Shown here one piece after another: positions 47,543 to 56,863 of a DNA stretch of 64,000 nt (position 1 is the stretch's first letter; the number at the start of each line of letters is the position of its first letter). Source of the stretch: Syntrophosphaera sp035450685. Its GTDB lineage: Bacteria; Cloacimonadota; Cloacimonadia; Cloacimonadales; Cloacimonadaceae. A program made the position numbers and the translations under genes. The DNA lies in contig DAOTNF010000007.1 of assembly GCA_035450685.1 (NCBI GenBank), positions 39,640-103,639 on the forward strand, written 5' to 3'. The notes under the pieces were generated by a model. It saw nothing but the letters and a program-made list of their open reading frames with translations. It ran no database searches and was not told the DNA's origin.

Positions 47543-49021
47543 TTACTCCAGCTCACGCAGCAGTTGGGTCAGCAAACGCACTCCCACCCCGGTGGCTCCG
47601 TAGGTGTTGATGCCGCTTTCCCTGTCCTTGAGCGCGGTTCCGGCGATATCGATGTGCAGCCAGGGTTTTTTATCCACAAACTCGCGGATGAACAGTCCGG
47701 CAGTGATCGCTCCAGCCAGAGGCCCGCCGCTGTTTTTGAGGTCGGCGATGTCGCTCTTGATCAGATCCAGGTATTCTTCATGGGAGGGCAGTTGCCAGAT
47801 CAGTTCTCCGGTGAAATCAGACGCGTGTTTCGCCTTGTTCAGCAAGGTGTCGCTGTTGCTCATCACCATCGAAATCTGGTTGCCCAAAGCACCCACGGCG
47901 GCGCCGGTGAGGGTGGCGATGTCGATGACCTTGGAAACGCGTTCCTTGCTGATTGCGTAATGGATGGCGTCCACCAGGGTCAGGCGGCCTTCGGCGTCGG
48001 TGTTGTTGACCTCGATGGTCTTGCCAGCCATGCTGCGGATCACGTCACCGGTGTGGTAGGCATGGCCGGAGACCATGTTTTCACAGGCGGCAATCACGCC
48101 AACGACGTTTACTTTCAGCTTGAGGGTGGAAATGGCCACAAAGGTGCCCAGCACGGCTGCGGCTCCCGCCATGTCGCTTTTCATGTTCACCATCCCCTGG
48201 GGGGTTTTGAGGCAGTATCCGCCGCTGTCGTAGGTAAGCCCCTTGCCGATCAGGCCGATGCTTTTGCTGCGGGCATCCGGATTGCCGTGGTAGGACATCA
48301 GGATCAGGCGCGGTTCGGCGGCGGAGCCCCTGGCGACGGCAAGGAAGGCGTCCATCTTGATGCGCCTCAGCTTGTCCGGGCCAAAGACATCGATGGAAAA
48401 ACCGTGTTTCAGAGCCAGTTTGCGGGCTGTCTCCGCCAGTGTTTCGGGATTGACCACGTTGGCAGGTTCGTTGACCAGATCGCGTGCCAGATTGGTGGCG
48501 TCGGCAAAGATGCGGCCTTCCAGGATGCCGCGGTTGATGTGGCGGGTGGTCTTGAGTTCCATCGCCAGATGCACCGCTTCCAGGGTGCAGGCTTTGGCGT
48601 CCGCCTGGTATTTGTTGAATTTATACTCGGCCAGCAGGGCGGATTCCGCCAGGATGTGGCCAAACTGCACGTCTCCCAGGGGGTTGGCAAAGGCGGGAAA
48701 GAGATACACTTCCCTGCCGTTCAGCTTCATCACCGCGCGCAGGGAGTTGGCAAAGAGGGTTCTCAGTTTCGCGCCGTTCAACTCCCTGGCGTTGCCCACT
48801 CCGCAGAGCACCACGTTGCTGCAGTGATTGGCGAGCACGATGGGAAAGCTGCGGATTTTGTTGAACTCAAATTTGAATTCGTTTTGTTTCAGATAGAGCT
48901 GGATCGCCTGCCTGACAGCCTCGGGCAGGTATTCGACACTGTCCAGATCGCCTTTTTCGTCTATCATCACGATCACGCTTTCCATGTTTTCGGTAAGCTT
49001 GCGTAACAAGTCGATTTTCAT
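47543..49021 (-). CDS. pepA: Leucyl aminopeptidase (M17)
   Basis: 492 residues after GAGGAG. The C-terminal catalytic domain has KGLTYDSGGYCLKTPQGMVN with the metal-binding Lys/Asp, MKSDMAGAAAVLGT, and the M17 signature NTDAEGRLTLVDAI, which holds the second metal aspartate/glutamate and catalytic Arg. It is a cytosolic, hexameric two-metal enzyme releasing N-terminal residues. The gene follows the outer-membrane protein gene by 29 bases. Confidence 0.95.
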   Translation of the reverse strand: MKIDLLRKLTENMESVIVMIDEKGDLDSVEYLPEAVRQAIQLYLKQNEFKFEFNKIRSFPIVLANHCSNVVLCGVGNARELNGAKLRTLFANSLRAVMKLNGREVYLFPAFANPLGDVQFGHILAESALLAEYKFNKYQADAKACTLEAVHLAMELKTTRHINRGILEGRIFADATNLARDLVNEPANVVNPETLAETARKLALKHGFSIDVFGPDKLRRIKMDAFLAVARGSAAEPRLILMSYHGNPDARSKSIGLIGKGLTYDSGGYCLKTPQGMVNMKSDMAGAAAVLGTFVAISTLKLKVNVVGVIAACENMVSGHAYHTGDVIRSMAGKTIEVNNTDAEGRLTLVDAIHYAISKERVSKVIDIATLTGAAVGALGNQISMVMSNSDTLLNKAKHASDFTGELIWQLPSHEEYLDLIKSDIADLKNSGGPLAGAITAGLFIREFVDKKPWLHIDIAGTALKDRESGINTYGATGVGVRLLTQLLRELE

Positions 49022-49050
49022 CGTTTCTCCTCGTTTATATCTTAAATAAT

Positions 49051-52000
49051 TTAGAAATCTTCGCTCAAGCTCAGGTAATAGGTGGGCTTTGAGGTTTTGG
49101 AAAGATCGGTCTGCCAGGCGATGTCGAAGCGCAAAACCACATAGCCCAGGTTGAGGCGCGGCCCGAAGCCATAGCCCAGTTTGAGGTCATCCAGCCTGCC
49201 GTCCTCCGTGGTGGCGTTGAAGTCTGAGAAATTGTCGAACACCGTGCCCAGGTCGGCAAACAGGCTGCCGCGGATGTTGGGAATGTTGAGCGGGATCGGG
49301 AAGGCCATGTTGATGTATTCGAAAAAGGGAAAGCGGATTTCGGCGCTCAGCACCGCCTTTTTGTAGCCGCTGAGGTTGTCCCGGTAAGCCCTCACCCCAT
49401 AGTAGCCGCTGAGGTTGAAGCGCTGGGGGTCTTTTCCCGTGCTGACTCCGCCAATGGCGCGCAAAGCGATGGCGTAGCGCCGGCTAAAGAGGGTGTAGCT
49501 GCGCAGATCGATGTAGTTGGTGAAGTATTCCACCTTTCCGTCTGCGAGGGTGGCGCTCACGTTATACATGCCCCGCCAGCCCACAAGCGGCCCGGTGGAG
49601 CCATAGAGGGCGTTGTCGTGCACCAGTGAAAGCCCCGGGGTGTAAACAATATCCTGGCTGAGGCTCACCTCGTCGCACAGTTCGGAGCCTTCCACATAGG
49701 GCGCCCAGGACAGGTATTGCCCGCGCTGGTAGAACATGTGGTCAAACTCCAGCCGGGTGAAGCGCGAGAAGGGATAGCGCAGCAGCATGTAGAGGCCGCT
49801 CTTGCGTTCCCTGTAGCGCAACAGCATATTGGGCTGGTAATTCTCGTCCAGATAGTAGGCGTCGTCCACCAGGTTGTAGATTCCGATCCCGTAGTCCATC
49901 CTGTGCTTCAAATACAGATAGGTGAGCAACAGGTTCGATTCCTCCAGCTTGCCCGCCACGCCGATGTTTGCGCCGATGCCGTGGTTGCCCATGATGTCGC
50001 TGAGGCCAAGCTCCACATAACCGATGGTTCCCACGGCGGAGGAATAGGCCAGTCCTCCCCAGATGCTGTCCAAAGAGAAGCGGGGCCTGTATCCGCCCAT
50101 TGTGGGAGGATTGTCTTTGCTGGTGGGACGGTCGTCATAGCTGAAATCCCGGGTGAGAAACAGGGAATCCTCGCGGGTGAGTTCAAAGGGACGGTATTCC
50201 CCGCTGAGGGGGAAGCGTTCGTCATACTGGCGGGCGGGGTTGATCCTGCGCACCGGCGCGGGTTTGCGCTTGCCAAAGTAGTCCAGTTGCCCCAAATCCA
50301 CCCCTGCCATGAGGTCTGGAGAGGGGATGGAAAGCTGTTGCGCGGTGCTATCGCTCCAGGCCAGGTTTTTCAGGGGATCGTGGGCAAAGTAGATGTTCCA
50401 CGCCTTGTTGAAATAGTTGGAAACCAGCAGGTAGCGGTTGTCGTGGGAGATATCCGCGGCAAAGACCCCCGCCAGCACATCGGTCACCTTCGCCTGAGCA
50501 GAGCTTTGCAGATCCAGGGCATAGAGGTTGCTGACCTTGTCCTCATAGGTGAGGTAGAGCAGCTTGCCGCCAGTGCCGTCAAACATGGGCCAGCTACAGT
50601 CCCTGATCCCGAAAGTCAGTTGCCGTGGCTCCCCGCCGTCCAGATCCAGGCTGTAGATATTGGCGACCACATTGGCAAAGAAGCCCTTGCGGCGGGATTC
50701 GGGGTTGAGGCTGCGCTCCGAGGAAAAGACGATCGTCTGCCCATCGGGGGAAAACCTGGGCTGGGCGTCGTTGAAATAGTCGTCCGTCAACTGCCTGGTC
50801 TGCCCGGTGTCCAGGTCATGGAGATAGATGTCGCAGCGCATTTCCCGCTGTCCGGCAAAGACCAGTCTCTTTCCATCGGGAGCCACGTCCAGTTCATAGA
50901 TCGCGTCAAATTCCGGCAGTTTGACCGTCTGCACGATCTTTCCCCTGTCCACGTCCAGGATGTGGATTTGGTCGCCCCAGGAGGTCTTGGCGGAAAAAGC
51001 CACCCGTTTGCCATCGGGAAACCAGCTCAAGTTGGAGCGGAAGTAATAGAATTCCTCGGCTTTGCCGGTGGCCTCCCCGGTGAATATCTTCTTTGCCCTG
51101 TCCATTTCGTGGATGCCAGCCATCCACACGCTGTATCTTGCCCCGGCTGTGGAAAAATAGACGTAGCGGTCTCCTTTGGGCGAAAAGCGGGGCATGAAGT
51201 TGAAATAGGAGCCATCCTTGTCGGAGCGGGTGCGTTGCTCCATTGCTTCCTGGGGCACGCCATGGTCGTTGACGCGGGGATAGAAGTCCCTCTTTAGCTG
51301 AAAGCGCCAGCGGGATTCCAGGCTCTCGAAATCGATGCCAAAGACCTTTTTGGTTGCCGCGTCCAGATTGTTTGAGGAGTGGATGCTGAAATAGAATTCC
51401 GACACCTTTTCCCGGCCATAGGTCTTGGCGATGTAGGCCAGGAAGCTCTCCCCCAGCCGATAGGCAAAATAGCCGTCCGAATTGCCCAGCGGCAGCAGGT
51501 AGTCGTTGACCACCATATCCAGGATGAACATGTTGTTATAGTCGTTTTCGCCGCCAATGGAGAGGAACTCCGGCAATCCTTCCGAAAACCAGAAGGGAAA
51601 GGAAACCGGCCGGAGGGACAGGTAGGAGTTGATCATGCCTTTGTCCAGGGCGTTGGCGTAGGCATGGGTTAGCTCGTGGGCGATCAGGTCTTCCAGGTTG
51701 CGGTAGCTGCCATCGAAGGGGATCACCACCCGGTTGCGCAGGCTCTCGGTGAATCCTCCCACGCCTTCCGTGAGGAGGGGGTAGATGATATTGGTGCTCT
51801 GAAACTGGCTCTTGCTGCGGTAAAAGATGATCGGGATGCGGGACGAGATGGGATATTTGAGGTCTGCCCGCAGGTTGTAGTAGGTCTCTTCCGCGAGCAG
51901 CGCCGCCAGGCGGCCGAAGTCGTTCTCGCCCCGGGGAAAGTAAACATCAAAGTGCATGGTCTGGAGGGTTGACCACGCCTCGGGTGTGGTGTTGACCTTG

Positions 52001-52071
52001 TTCTGGCCAAAGTTGTAAGCATGGCACAAAGCGGAAATCAGCAGGAAAAGCAGGGCGAATCTTAGTTTCAT
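49051..52071 (-). CDS. Peptidase MA-like / TolB-propeller / outer-membrane barrel fusion
   Basis: 1006 residues. The ATG at 52071 follows AAGGA by five bases; the ATG at 52077 is too close to it. Signal peptide LRFALLFLLISALCHA. Residues about 25-270 are a gluzincin-like peptidase domain with HELTHAYANAL and a downstream WFSEGLPEFLS glutamate, so the zinc site looks intact. Residues about 270-590 form a PD40/TolB-like propeller (RFSPDGQTIVFSSER, PDGKRVAFS). The rest is an Omp85/BamA-like surface barrel (RFDIAWQTDLSK, YGFGPRLNLGYVVLRF at the end). Function is probably envelope-related; substrate unknown. Confidence 0.8.
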   Translation of the reverse strand: MKLRFALLFLLISALCHAYNFGQNKVNTTPEAWSTLQTMHFDVYFPRGENDFGRLAALLAEETYYNLRADLKYPISSRIPIIFYRSKSQFQSTNIIYPLLTEGVGGFTESLRNRVVIPFDGSYRNLEDLIAHELTHAYANALDKGMINSYLSLRPVSFPFWFSEGLPEFLSIGGENDYNNMFILDMVVNDYLLPLGNSDGYFAYRLGESFLAYIAKTYGREKVSEFYFSIHSSNNLDAATKKVFGIDFESLESRWRFQLKRDFYPRVNDHGVPQEAMEQRTRSDKDGSYFNFMPRFSPKGDRYVYFSTAGARYSVWMAGIHEMDRAKKIFTGEATGKAEEFYYFRSNLSWFPDGKRVAFSAKTSWGDQIHILDVDRGKIVQTVKLPEFDAIYELDVAPDGKRLVFAGQREMRCDIYLHDLDTGQTRQLTDDYFNDAQPRFSPDGQTIVFSSERSLNPESRRKGFFANVVANIYSLDLDGGEPRQLTFGIRDCSWPMFDGTGGKLLYLTYEDKVSNLYALDLQSSAQAKVTDVLAGVFAADISHDNRYLLVSNYFNKAWNIYFAHDPLKNLAWSDSTAQQLSIPSPDLMAGVDLGQLDYFGKRKPAPVRRINPARQYDERFPLSGEYRPFELTREDSLFLTRDFSYDDRPTSKDNPPTMGGYRPRFSLDSIWGGLAYSSAVGTIGYVELGLSDIMGNHGIGANIGVAGKLEESNLLLTYLYLKHRMDYGIGIYNLVDDAYYLDENYQPNMLLRYRERKSGLYMLLRYPFSRFTRLEFDHMFYQRGQYLSWAPYVEGSELCDEVSLSQDIVYTPGLSLVHDNALYGSTGPLVGWRGMYNVSATLADGKVEYFTNYIDLRSYTLFSRRYAIALRAIGGVSTGKDPQRFNLSGYYGVRAYRDNLSGYKKAVLSAEIRFPFFEYINMAFPIPLNIPNIRGSLFADLGTVFDNFSDFNATTEDGRLDDLKLGYGFGPRLNLGYVVLRFDIAWQTDLSKTSKPTYYLSLSEDF

Positions 52072-52079
52072 CGGCATCC

Positions 52080-52982
52080 TTAAAAGAGACTGAATTTCAC
52101 ATATTTCTTGGGATGGGCGCGGATATCCAGCGCCAGCGAGTCGAGATTGGCCACCGAGCGCAACAGCTTGTGATACAGGGCTTCATCGTTCAGCAGCAAT
52201 CCCGCGCTGCCCTGTCCGCTATTCAGCGCCTTGACGGTTTGGGAAAGGTTGGCGGAAAGCGCTTTGAGGCTGTCCAGGGTGCCGCTCACGTTTTCCAGGG
52301 CCTGGGGAGAGCGTTGCAGCACCGTGTTGATCTGCTCCTCGTTGGCTTGGGCGACGCGGGTTATCCGCTCCGAGAGGGAATCTATCTTTTGCAGGGTGGC
52401 CGCCAGCCGGGCTTTGGCATCCTGGGAAAGCTCCTCCACTGACCTGGCCGCGCTGCCGGCATCGTCCAGCAGGCCGGAGGACTTCGCAATCAATCCATTC
52501 TCCCGCCTCAGCTCCGCGAGCACCGCGTTGAACTCTCCCAGAGTGGCGTTCGCCTTGCCCAGCAGGGCCATCACTCCGCTGGGGTCTTCACCCCGTTGGG
52601 CCTTGCTCAGATCGAGCAGCCCCGGCCCCTCTCCCTGGGCGATGTTGAGCACCGTTCCTCCCATCAGGCTGCTGTCCGAGATGTAAAAGACCGCGCCCTC
52701 TTTGAGGCCGAGCCCCCGGTTGACGCGCGCCGTCACCAGGATGTCGTCCCCGCGGGCCGCGATGCTCTTGATGCGCCCCACTTCCATGCCCCGGAACATG
52801 GCCTTGTCGCCCACTTCCAGCCCCATGACGTCGGTGAAGCCCACCTGCAGGTCTTGCTGCGAACGGATCGAGATGCGCTTGCTCAGCCACAGATAGCCAA
52901 ACACCGCTATGATCAGCATGACAACCGTGAACAGTCCAACCTTGAGCTGGGTCTGATAGAGCTTGGGATAAAACTTTGCCAT
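52080..52982 (-). CDS. MlaD/Mce family lipid-transport protein
   Basis: 300 residues with one N-terminal membrane anchor (VGLFTVVMLIIAVFGYLWL) and an MCE domain (about 38-115: VGFTDVMGLEVGDKAMFRGM, VGRIKSI). A long helical region follows, as in Mce/MlaD substrate channels. No MlaE permease or MlaF ATPase gene is in the window, so its transporter must be elsewhere. It sits tightly between two envelope genes. Confidence 0.85.
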   Translation of the reverse strand: MAKFYPKLYQTQLKVGLFTVVMLIIAVFGYLWLSKRISIRSQQDLQVGFTDVMGLEVGDKAMFRGMEVGRIKSIAARGDDILVTARVNRGLGLKEGAVFYISDSSLMGGTVLNIAQGEGPGLLDLSKAQRGEDPSGVMALLGKANATLGEFNAVLAELRRENGLIAKSSGLLDDAGSAARSVEELSQDAKARLAATLQKIDSLSERITRVAQANEEQINTVLQRSPQALENVSGTLDSLKALSANLSQTVKALNSGQGSAGLLLNDEALYHKLLRSVANLDSLALDIRAHPKKYVKFSLF

Positions 52983-52991
52983 CGCGCGTCC

Positions 52992-54293
52992 TCAGGTCTT
53001 TAGCTGTTTCTTCTCCGCGGCGGGAAAGAGGATGTTGTTCAGGATCAGCCTGTAGCCGGGAGAATTCTTATGGAGTTCCAGGATGGTTTCCGGGTCACCA
53101 ACCTTGTGCTGGTAATCCTCGGGATCGTGGCCTCCGTAAAAGGTGAAAGTGCCCTTGCCGATGTTGCCGTGGATATACTTGACCTCGTTCTGCCCCGGCA
53201 CTTCTGCCAGGATGATCACGCTCTTTTTCACCTTGTCCTTAAAGAACGAGGTCGTCTGCCCCAAAAAGCCGTTGATCACGTTCGTATGGCACTGGGTGAG
53301 CATGGTGGGCACGGGGTCGTATTTGGCGGAAAAGTCGAAGAGCTGAAAGTAGTCCGCCTCCGCTCCCCTCAGGCGGGAGTAGTCGCTGGCGTCGATATCG
53401 GAAAATTCGTATTCGTAGGGATTGGTCTTGAGGGTGAAGTTCTCGAACGCAAAACAGCGCTCATAGTTGAGCTTGCTTTTATATTGGGGATCGATGCCGT
53501 CACCGTCGATGAGGGCGTCCACGATATCCACCCCCCGCGCCGCCAGGGCGATGTCGAAGGTATCCGTGCCGGCGCACATGGCAAAGAGGAAGCCGCCGGC
53601 AATCACAAACTCCTCTATCTTCTGTGCCACGGCATGCTTGAGCTGCCAAACCTTGGCATAGCCGTGTTTGGCGGCCATTGCCTCGTTGGTGCGCACATCG
53701 TTCTGATACCAGGGCATGTGCCTGTAGGAGCCGTAAAACTTGCCATACTGCCCGGTGAAATCCTCATGATGCAGATGCAGCCAGTCATAATCGGCCAGTT
53801 TGCCTTCCAGCACCTCGTCATCCCAGAGGCGGTCGTAATCCACCTGGGCATATTCCAGGGCGAGGGTCACGGCGTCATCCCACGGCAGGGAGTTGGGCGG
53901 GATATAGATGCCGATTTTGGGCTCTTTCTCCAGCACCACGGCTTCCATATTGGCGTCCTGAATCTCCAGCATGATGGCGGCCACCTGGGAGGACGACACC
54001 TGCTCGAAGCGCACCCCCCGGATGTTGCACAGCGCGGAAATCTCCGGCGCGTCCGGGATCAGGAAGCTGCCGCCCCGGTAGTTGAGCAGCCACTTTATCA
54101 CATGCTGCTCTTTGAGCGCTTCAAAAGCGACTCCATAGGCCTTGAGGTGGTTGCTCTGGGTCAGATCCATGGGGATCAGAATCTCAGCCCGCAACCCGGC
54201 GCCAAGCAGCAAGGCCAGCAACAGCGTCAGGAGCGTGATTCGGGGCAGTCGGTGCTTATGTATCGTGGTCGGTATTCCTTTGAGTTTTTTCAT
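52992..54293 (-). CDS. Periplasmic GATase-fold protein (often labelled asparagine synthetase B)
   Basis: 433 residues from the ATG at 54293. A basic N terminus and hydrophobic segment (RITLLTLLLALLLGAGLRA) give a likely signal peptide. Conserved blocks are LIPMDLTQSNHLKAYGVAFE, DYDWLHLHHEDFTGQYGKFY, a class I glutamine-amidotransferase/DJ-1-like elbow GGFLFAMCAGTDTFDIALAA, FYGGHDPEDYQHKVGDP and PGYRLILNNILFPAA. The family is widespread in Bacteroidetes and relatives. The asparagine-synthetase name seen in databases is not supported by its sequence: there is no N-terminal Cys2 glutaminase or ATP-pyrophosphatase domain. Confidence 0.75.
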   Translation of the reverse strand: MKKLKGIPTTIHKHRLPRITLLTLLLALLLGAGLRAEILIPMDLTQSNHLKAYGVAFEALKEQHVIKWLLNYRGGSFLIPDAPEISALCNIRGVRFEQVSSSQVAAIMLEIQDANMEAVVLEKEPKIGIYIPPNSLPWDDAVTLALEYAQVDYDRLWDDEVLEGKLADYDWLHLHHEDFTGQYGKFYGSYRHMPWYQNDVRTNEAMAAKHGYAKVWQLKHAVAQKIEEFVIAGGFLFAMCAGTDTFDIALAARGVDIVDALIDGDGIDPQYKSKLNYERCFAFENFTLKTNPYEYEFSDIDASDYSRLRGAEADYFQLFDFSAKYDPVPTMLTQCHTNVINGFLGQTTSFFKDKVKKSVIILAEVPGQNEVKYIHGNIGKGTFTFYGGHDPEDYQHKVGDPETILELHKNSPGYRLILNNILFPAAEKKQLKT

Positions 54294-54721
54294 TCCGTCA
54301 AATTTATCTTTTGAGTAACCAAAAGCCTGAAAACTATGTGTATATGTCAAGGATTTTCTTTCCCGCCCGATGGGATTTCTGCCCGTGAACCCATCCCCAA
54401 AACCGCAAGTTTCTCTCGTTTGGGCAAATGGGAATCCCGCTTGCCGAGGCAGGTCTTTTTGCCTGCACCCGCGCTTGTCCGGCTGCCGCCCGGGATTTTG
54501 TCCTTGACATAAAAATGCTCCATTTTAAGTCTGGCAGCGTCATCGAGCGACCAAATCTAAACCTTTGGCAGGATTGCTCGCCGTCAGGGTATATCCGGAA
54601 ACAGATATGCCTTCCAGTGTGAAAAGGTGACACGCAAGCAAACCTTCATTTTCCCTGCGACTGGCGCAGTGTGTCTCCCTTTCCAAGCTGAAAATACTAA
54701 AAATAGATAAAGGAGTTGAAG
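54294..54721. other. Divergent intergenic region
   Basis: About 430 bases between the divergent GATase-like gene and the dehydrogenase. TTGACA words occur on the minus strand at 54345-54350 and on the plus strand at 54503-54508, but neither has a convincing -10. No gene or repeat-island piece was seen. Confidence 0.4.
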
Positions 54722-56341
54722 ATGTTTTTCACTGTTGCTACACCTGAAAATGAACCGATCAAATCTTACGCCCCCGGAACCAAAGAAAGAGACGCCTTGA
54801 AGGCAAAGCTGGATGAACTCGGCAGCCAGTTCATCGAGATACCCGCGATTATCGGCGGCAAGGAAGTGTTCAGCGGCAACACCGCCGACTGCATCGAACC
54901 CCACAACCACATGCACGTCATCGGCAAATACTACAAATGCGGAGAAAAGGAGATCGACCTCGCCATCCAGGCGGCCGTGAAGGCAAGCAGGGATTGGGAG
55001 CAGATGTCTTTCTACCATCGCTCGGCCATCTTCCTGAGAGCCGCCGAACTGCTTTCCACCAAATACCGCTATCTGTTGAACGCCGCCACCATGCTGGGGC
55101 AAAGCAAAAACGCCTTCCAGGCTGAAATCGACTCCGCCTGCGAACTGATTGACTTCTGGCGTTTCAACCCCTATTACGCGCAAAAGATTTACGAACAGCA
55201 GCCCCTCATCTCCCCCAAGGGAGAATGGAACTTCTCGGAATACCGCGCTTTGGAAGGCTTTGTCTTCGCCATCACGCCCTTCAATTTCACCTCCATCGCC
55301 GGCAACCTTCCCACAGCCCCGGCGCTGATGGGCAACACGGTGGTCTGGAAACCTTCCGGAACCGCGGTTTACAGCGGCTACTTCATCATGAAGATATTGA
55401 TGGAGGCAGGCCTGCCCGCTGGCGTCATCAACTTTGTCCCCGGCTCGGGAGCGCAGATGGGAGACCTGATCACCGATTCCCCCTACCTCGCCGGCATCCA
55501 TTTCACGGGAAGCACCCAGGTGTTCAACCATATCTGGAAGCGCACCGCCAACAACATCCACCTCTACAAATCCTATCCCAGAATCGTGGGCGAGACCGGA
55601 GGCAAGGACTTCATCTTCGCGCACGCTTCCGCGGACATCAAGACCCTGGCGGTGGCATCCCTGCGCGGAGCCTTCGAGTTCCAGGGGCAGAAGTGCAGCG
55701 CCGCGTCCCGCCTCTACATCCCCGACAGCCTCTACGGCAAATGGTTCGAGGAAATCAGCGCCATGCTCGCGACGGTCAAAATGGGCGAAGTCCAGGATTT
55801 CTCGAATTTCGTCAACGCCGTGATCGACAAAAGCAGCTTCACAAAGATAAAGGAATACATCGACAAAGCCCGCAACGCGTCTGACGCCGAGATCGTTTGG
55901 GGCGGAAAGTGCGATGACAGCAAGGGCTACTTCATCGAACCTACCATCATCAAGACCACCAATCCCAAGTTTGTCACCATGCAGGAAGAGATCTTCGGGC
56001 CGGTGCTGACTGTCTATGCCTACCCCGAAAAAGAGTTCACCGAGACCCTCGACCTCTGCGACAAAACCTCTCCCTATGGCCTCACCGGCTCCATTTTCGC
56101 GCAGGACAGAACTGCGATCTCCGTCGCCTCCGAACTGCTGAAGCATAGCGCGGGCAACTTCTACATCAACGACAAACCCACCGGCGCCGTGGTCGGCCAG
56201 CAACCTTTCGGCGGAGCAAGGTCTTCCGGCACCAACGACAAGGCGGGATCGGCCATCAACCTCTACCGCTGGGTTTCGGCAAGGTCGATCAAAGAAACCT
56301 TCGTTCCTGCCGATGACTACCGCTATCCCTTTATGGGCTAA
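54722..56341 (+). CDS. pruA: L-glutamate gamma-semialdehyde (1-pyrroline-5-carboxylate) dehydrogenase
   Basis: 539 residues from the ATG at 54722, six bases after AAGGAG. An ALDH superfamily fold shows the NAD site (ITPFNFTSIAGNLPTAPALM, VVWKPSG), FTGSTQVFNHIW, the catalytic Glu in ETGGKDFIFAH and the catalytic Cys in FQGQKCSAASRLYIP. The GNTVVWKPS and HSAGNFYINDKPTGAVVGQQ blocks resemble P5C dehydrogenases. It oxidises glutamate semialdehyde to glutamate in proline or arginine catabolism. No proline dehydrogenase gene is nearby. Confidence 0.93.
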   Translation: MFFTVATPENEPIKSYAPGTKERDALKAKLDELGSQFIEIPAIIGGKEVFSGNTADCIEPHNHMHVIGKYYKCGEKEIDLAIQAAVKASRDWEQMSFYHRSAIFLRAAELLSTKYRYLLNAATMLGQSKNAFQAEIDSACELIDFWRFNPYYAQKIYEQQPLISPKGEWNFSEYRALEGFVFAITPFNFTSIAGNLPTAPALMGNTVVWKPSGTAVYSGYFIMKILMEAGLPAGVINFVPGSGAQMGDLITDSPYLAGIHFTGSTQVFNHIWKRTANNIHLYKSYPRIVGETGGKDFIFAHASADIKTLAVASLRGAFEFQGQKCSAASRLYIPDSLYGKWFEEISAMLATVKMGEVQDFSNFVNAVIDKSSFTKIKEYIDKARNASDAEIVWGGKCDDSKGYFIEPTIIKTTNPKFVTMQEEIFGPVLTVYAYPEKEFTETLDLCDKTSPYGLTGSIFAQDRTAISVASELLKHSAGNFYINDKPTGAVVGQQPFGGARSSGTNDKAGSAINLYRWVSARSIKETFVPADDYRYPFMG

Positions 56342-56359
56342 ACATAAACCACATAACCG

Positions 56360-56396
56360 GAGACGGGATGATCAATTCGTCCCGTCTCTTCGTTTT
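56360..56396 (+). terminator. Rho-independent terminator after pruA
   Basis: Perfect 9-bp stem GAGACGGGA (56360-56368) / TCCCGTCTC (56380-56388), 11-base loop, then TTCGTTTT. Confidence 0.88.
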
Positions 56397-56568
56397 AATA
56401 CCAATTCGCTTTCATCAAGCTATCTATGCTATTTGTAATCTGACATTCTCTTTGTAAAGTTCGTGGAAAGGTGGAAAGGTGAAATGGTTCCCCCGAAACA
56501 AGAACCACCAGGCTATATACTGTGTCATCCCGGGCAAGCGTGCTTGACCCGGGATCCAGTGCATTGGG

Positions 56569-56651
56569 GTGGCAAAGTCCGTTTGCCACAGAGACCGGAG
56601 GTCTCTTCTAAACAGGCAACTCCGTTGCCTCTGCCGAACGGACTTCGGCAG
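56569..56651 (+). repeat. 83-nt four-hairpin element, copy C (best reference copy)
   Basis: All four stems are perfect. Loop 1 GTCCG is complementary to loop 4 CGGAC; with flanking bases, AAGTCCGTT and AACGGACTT are exact complements. Loop 2 GGA and loop 3 TCC also pair, within CGGAG and CTCCG. Confidence 0.75.
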
Positions 56652-56728
56652 CCCTTGAATTATCCGCGTATATCTGCGTGAACCGCTTGACCCGGGATCC
56701 AGTCTTTTGTGAATCGTTTGAGGTCCGA

Positions 56729-56863
56729 GCCGGCTTTGTAATTGGTGGTAGTTGTGAAGCTTACATTGCCGGCTTGAACTCCAAACTCAGCCAGCACGGA
56801 GTTCAAAGAGCCTTTCACGGTTGCAAATATCCACCGGATGCCTGGGCTCTTTGGACTTCGTGC
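56729..56863 (+). other. Structured non-coding stretch with overlapping hairpins
   Basis: Three potential hairpins: H1 GCCGGC-TGTAA (56729-56741) with TTACA-GCCGGC (56761-56773); H2 TTGAACTCC (56774-56782) with GGAGTTCAA (56798-56806); H3 a 19-bp stem (56794-56812 with 56845-56863) containing two G-T wobbles. H2 and H3 share GGAGTTCAA, so they exclude each other. The stretch has weak open frames on both strands but no recognisable protein. Its identity is unknown. Confidence 0.5.

Noticed and set aside
49717..51297. 526-codon ORF antisense to the peptidase-propeller-barrel gene
   Set aside because: The opposite strand has conserved HExxH, propeller and barrel motifs. This frame has none.
53070..54314. 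414-codon ORF antisense to the GATase-like gene
   Set aside because: The opposite strand is strongly conserved across Bacteroidetes-type proteins; this one is a shadow.
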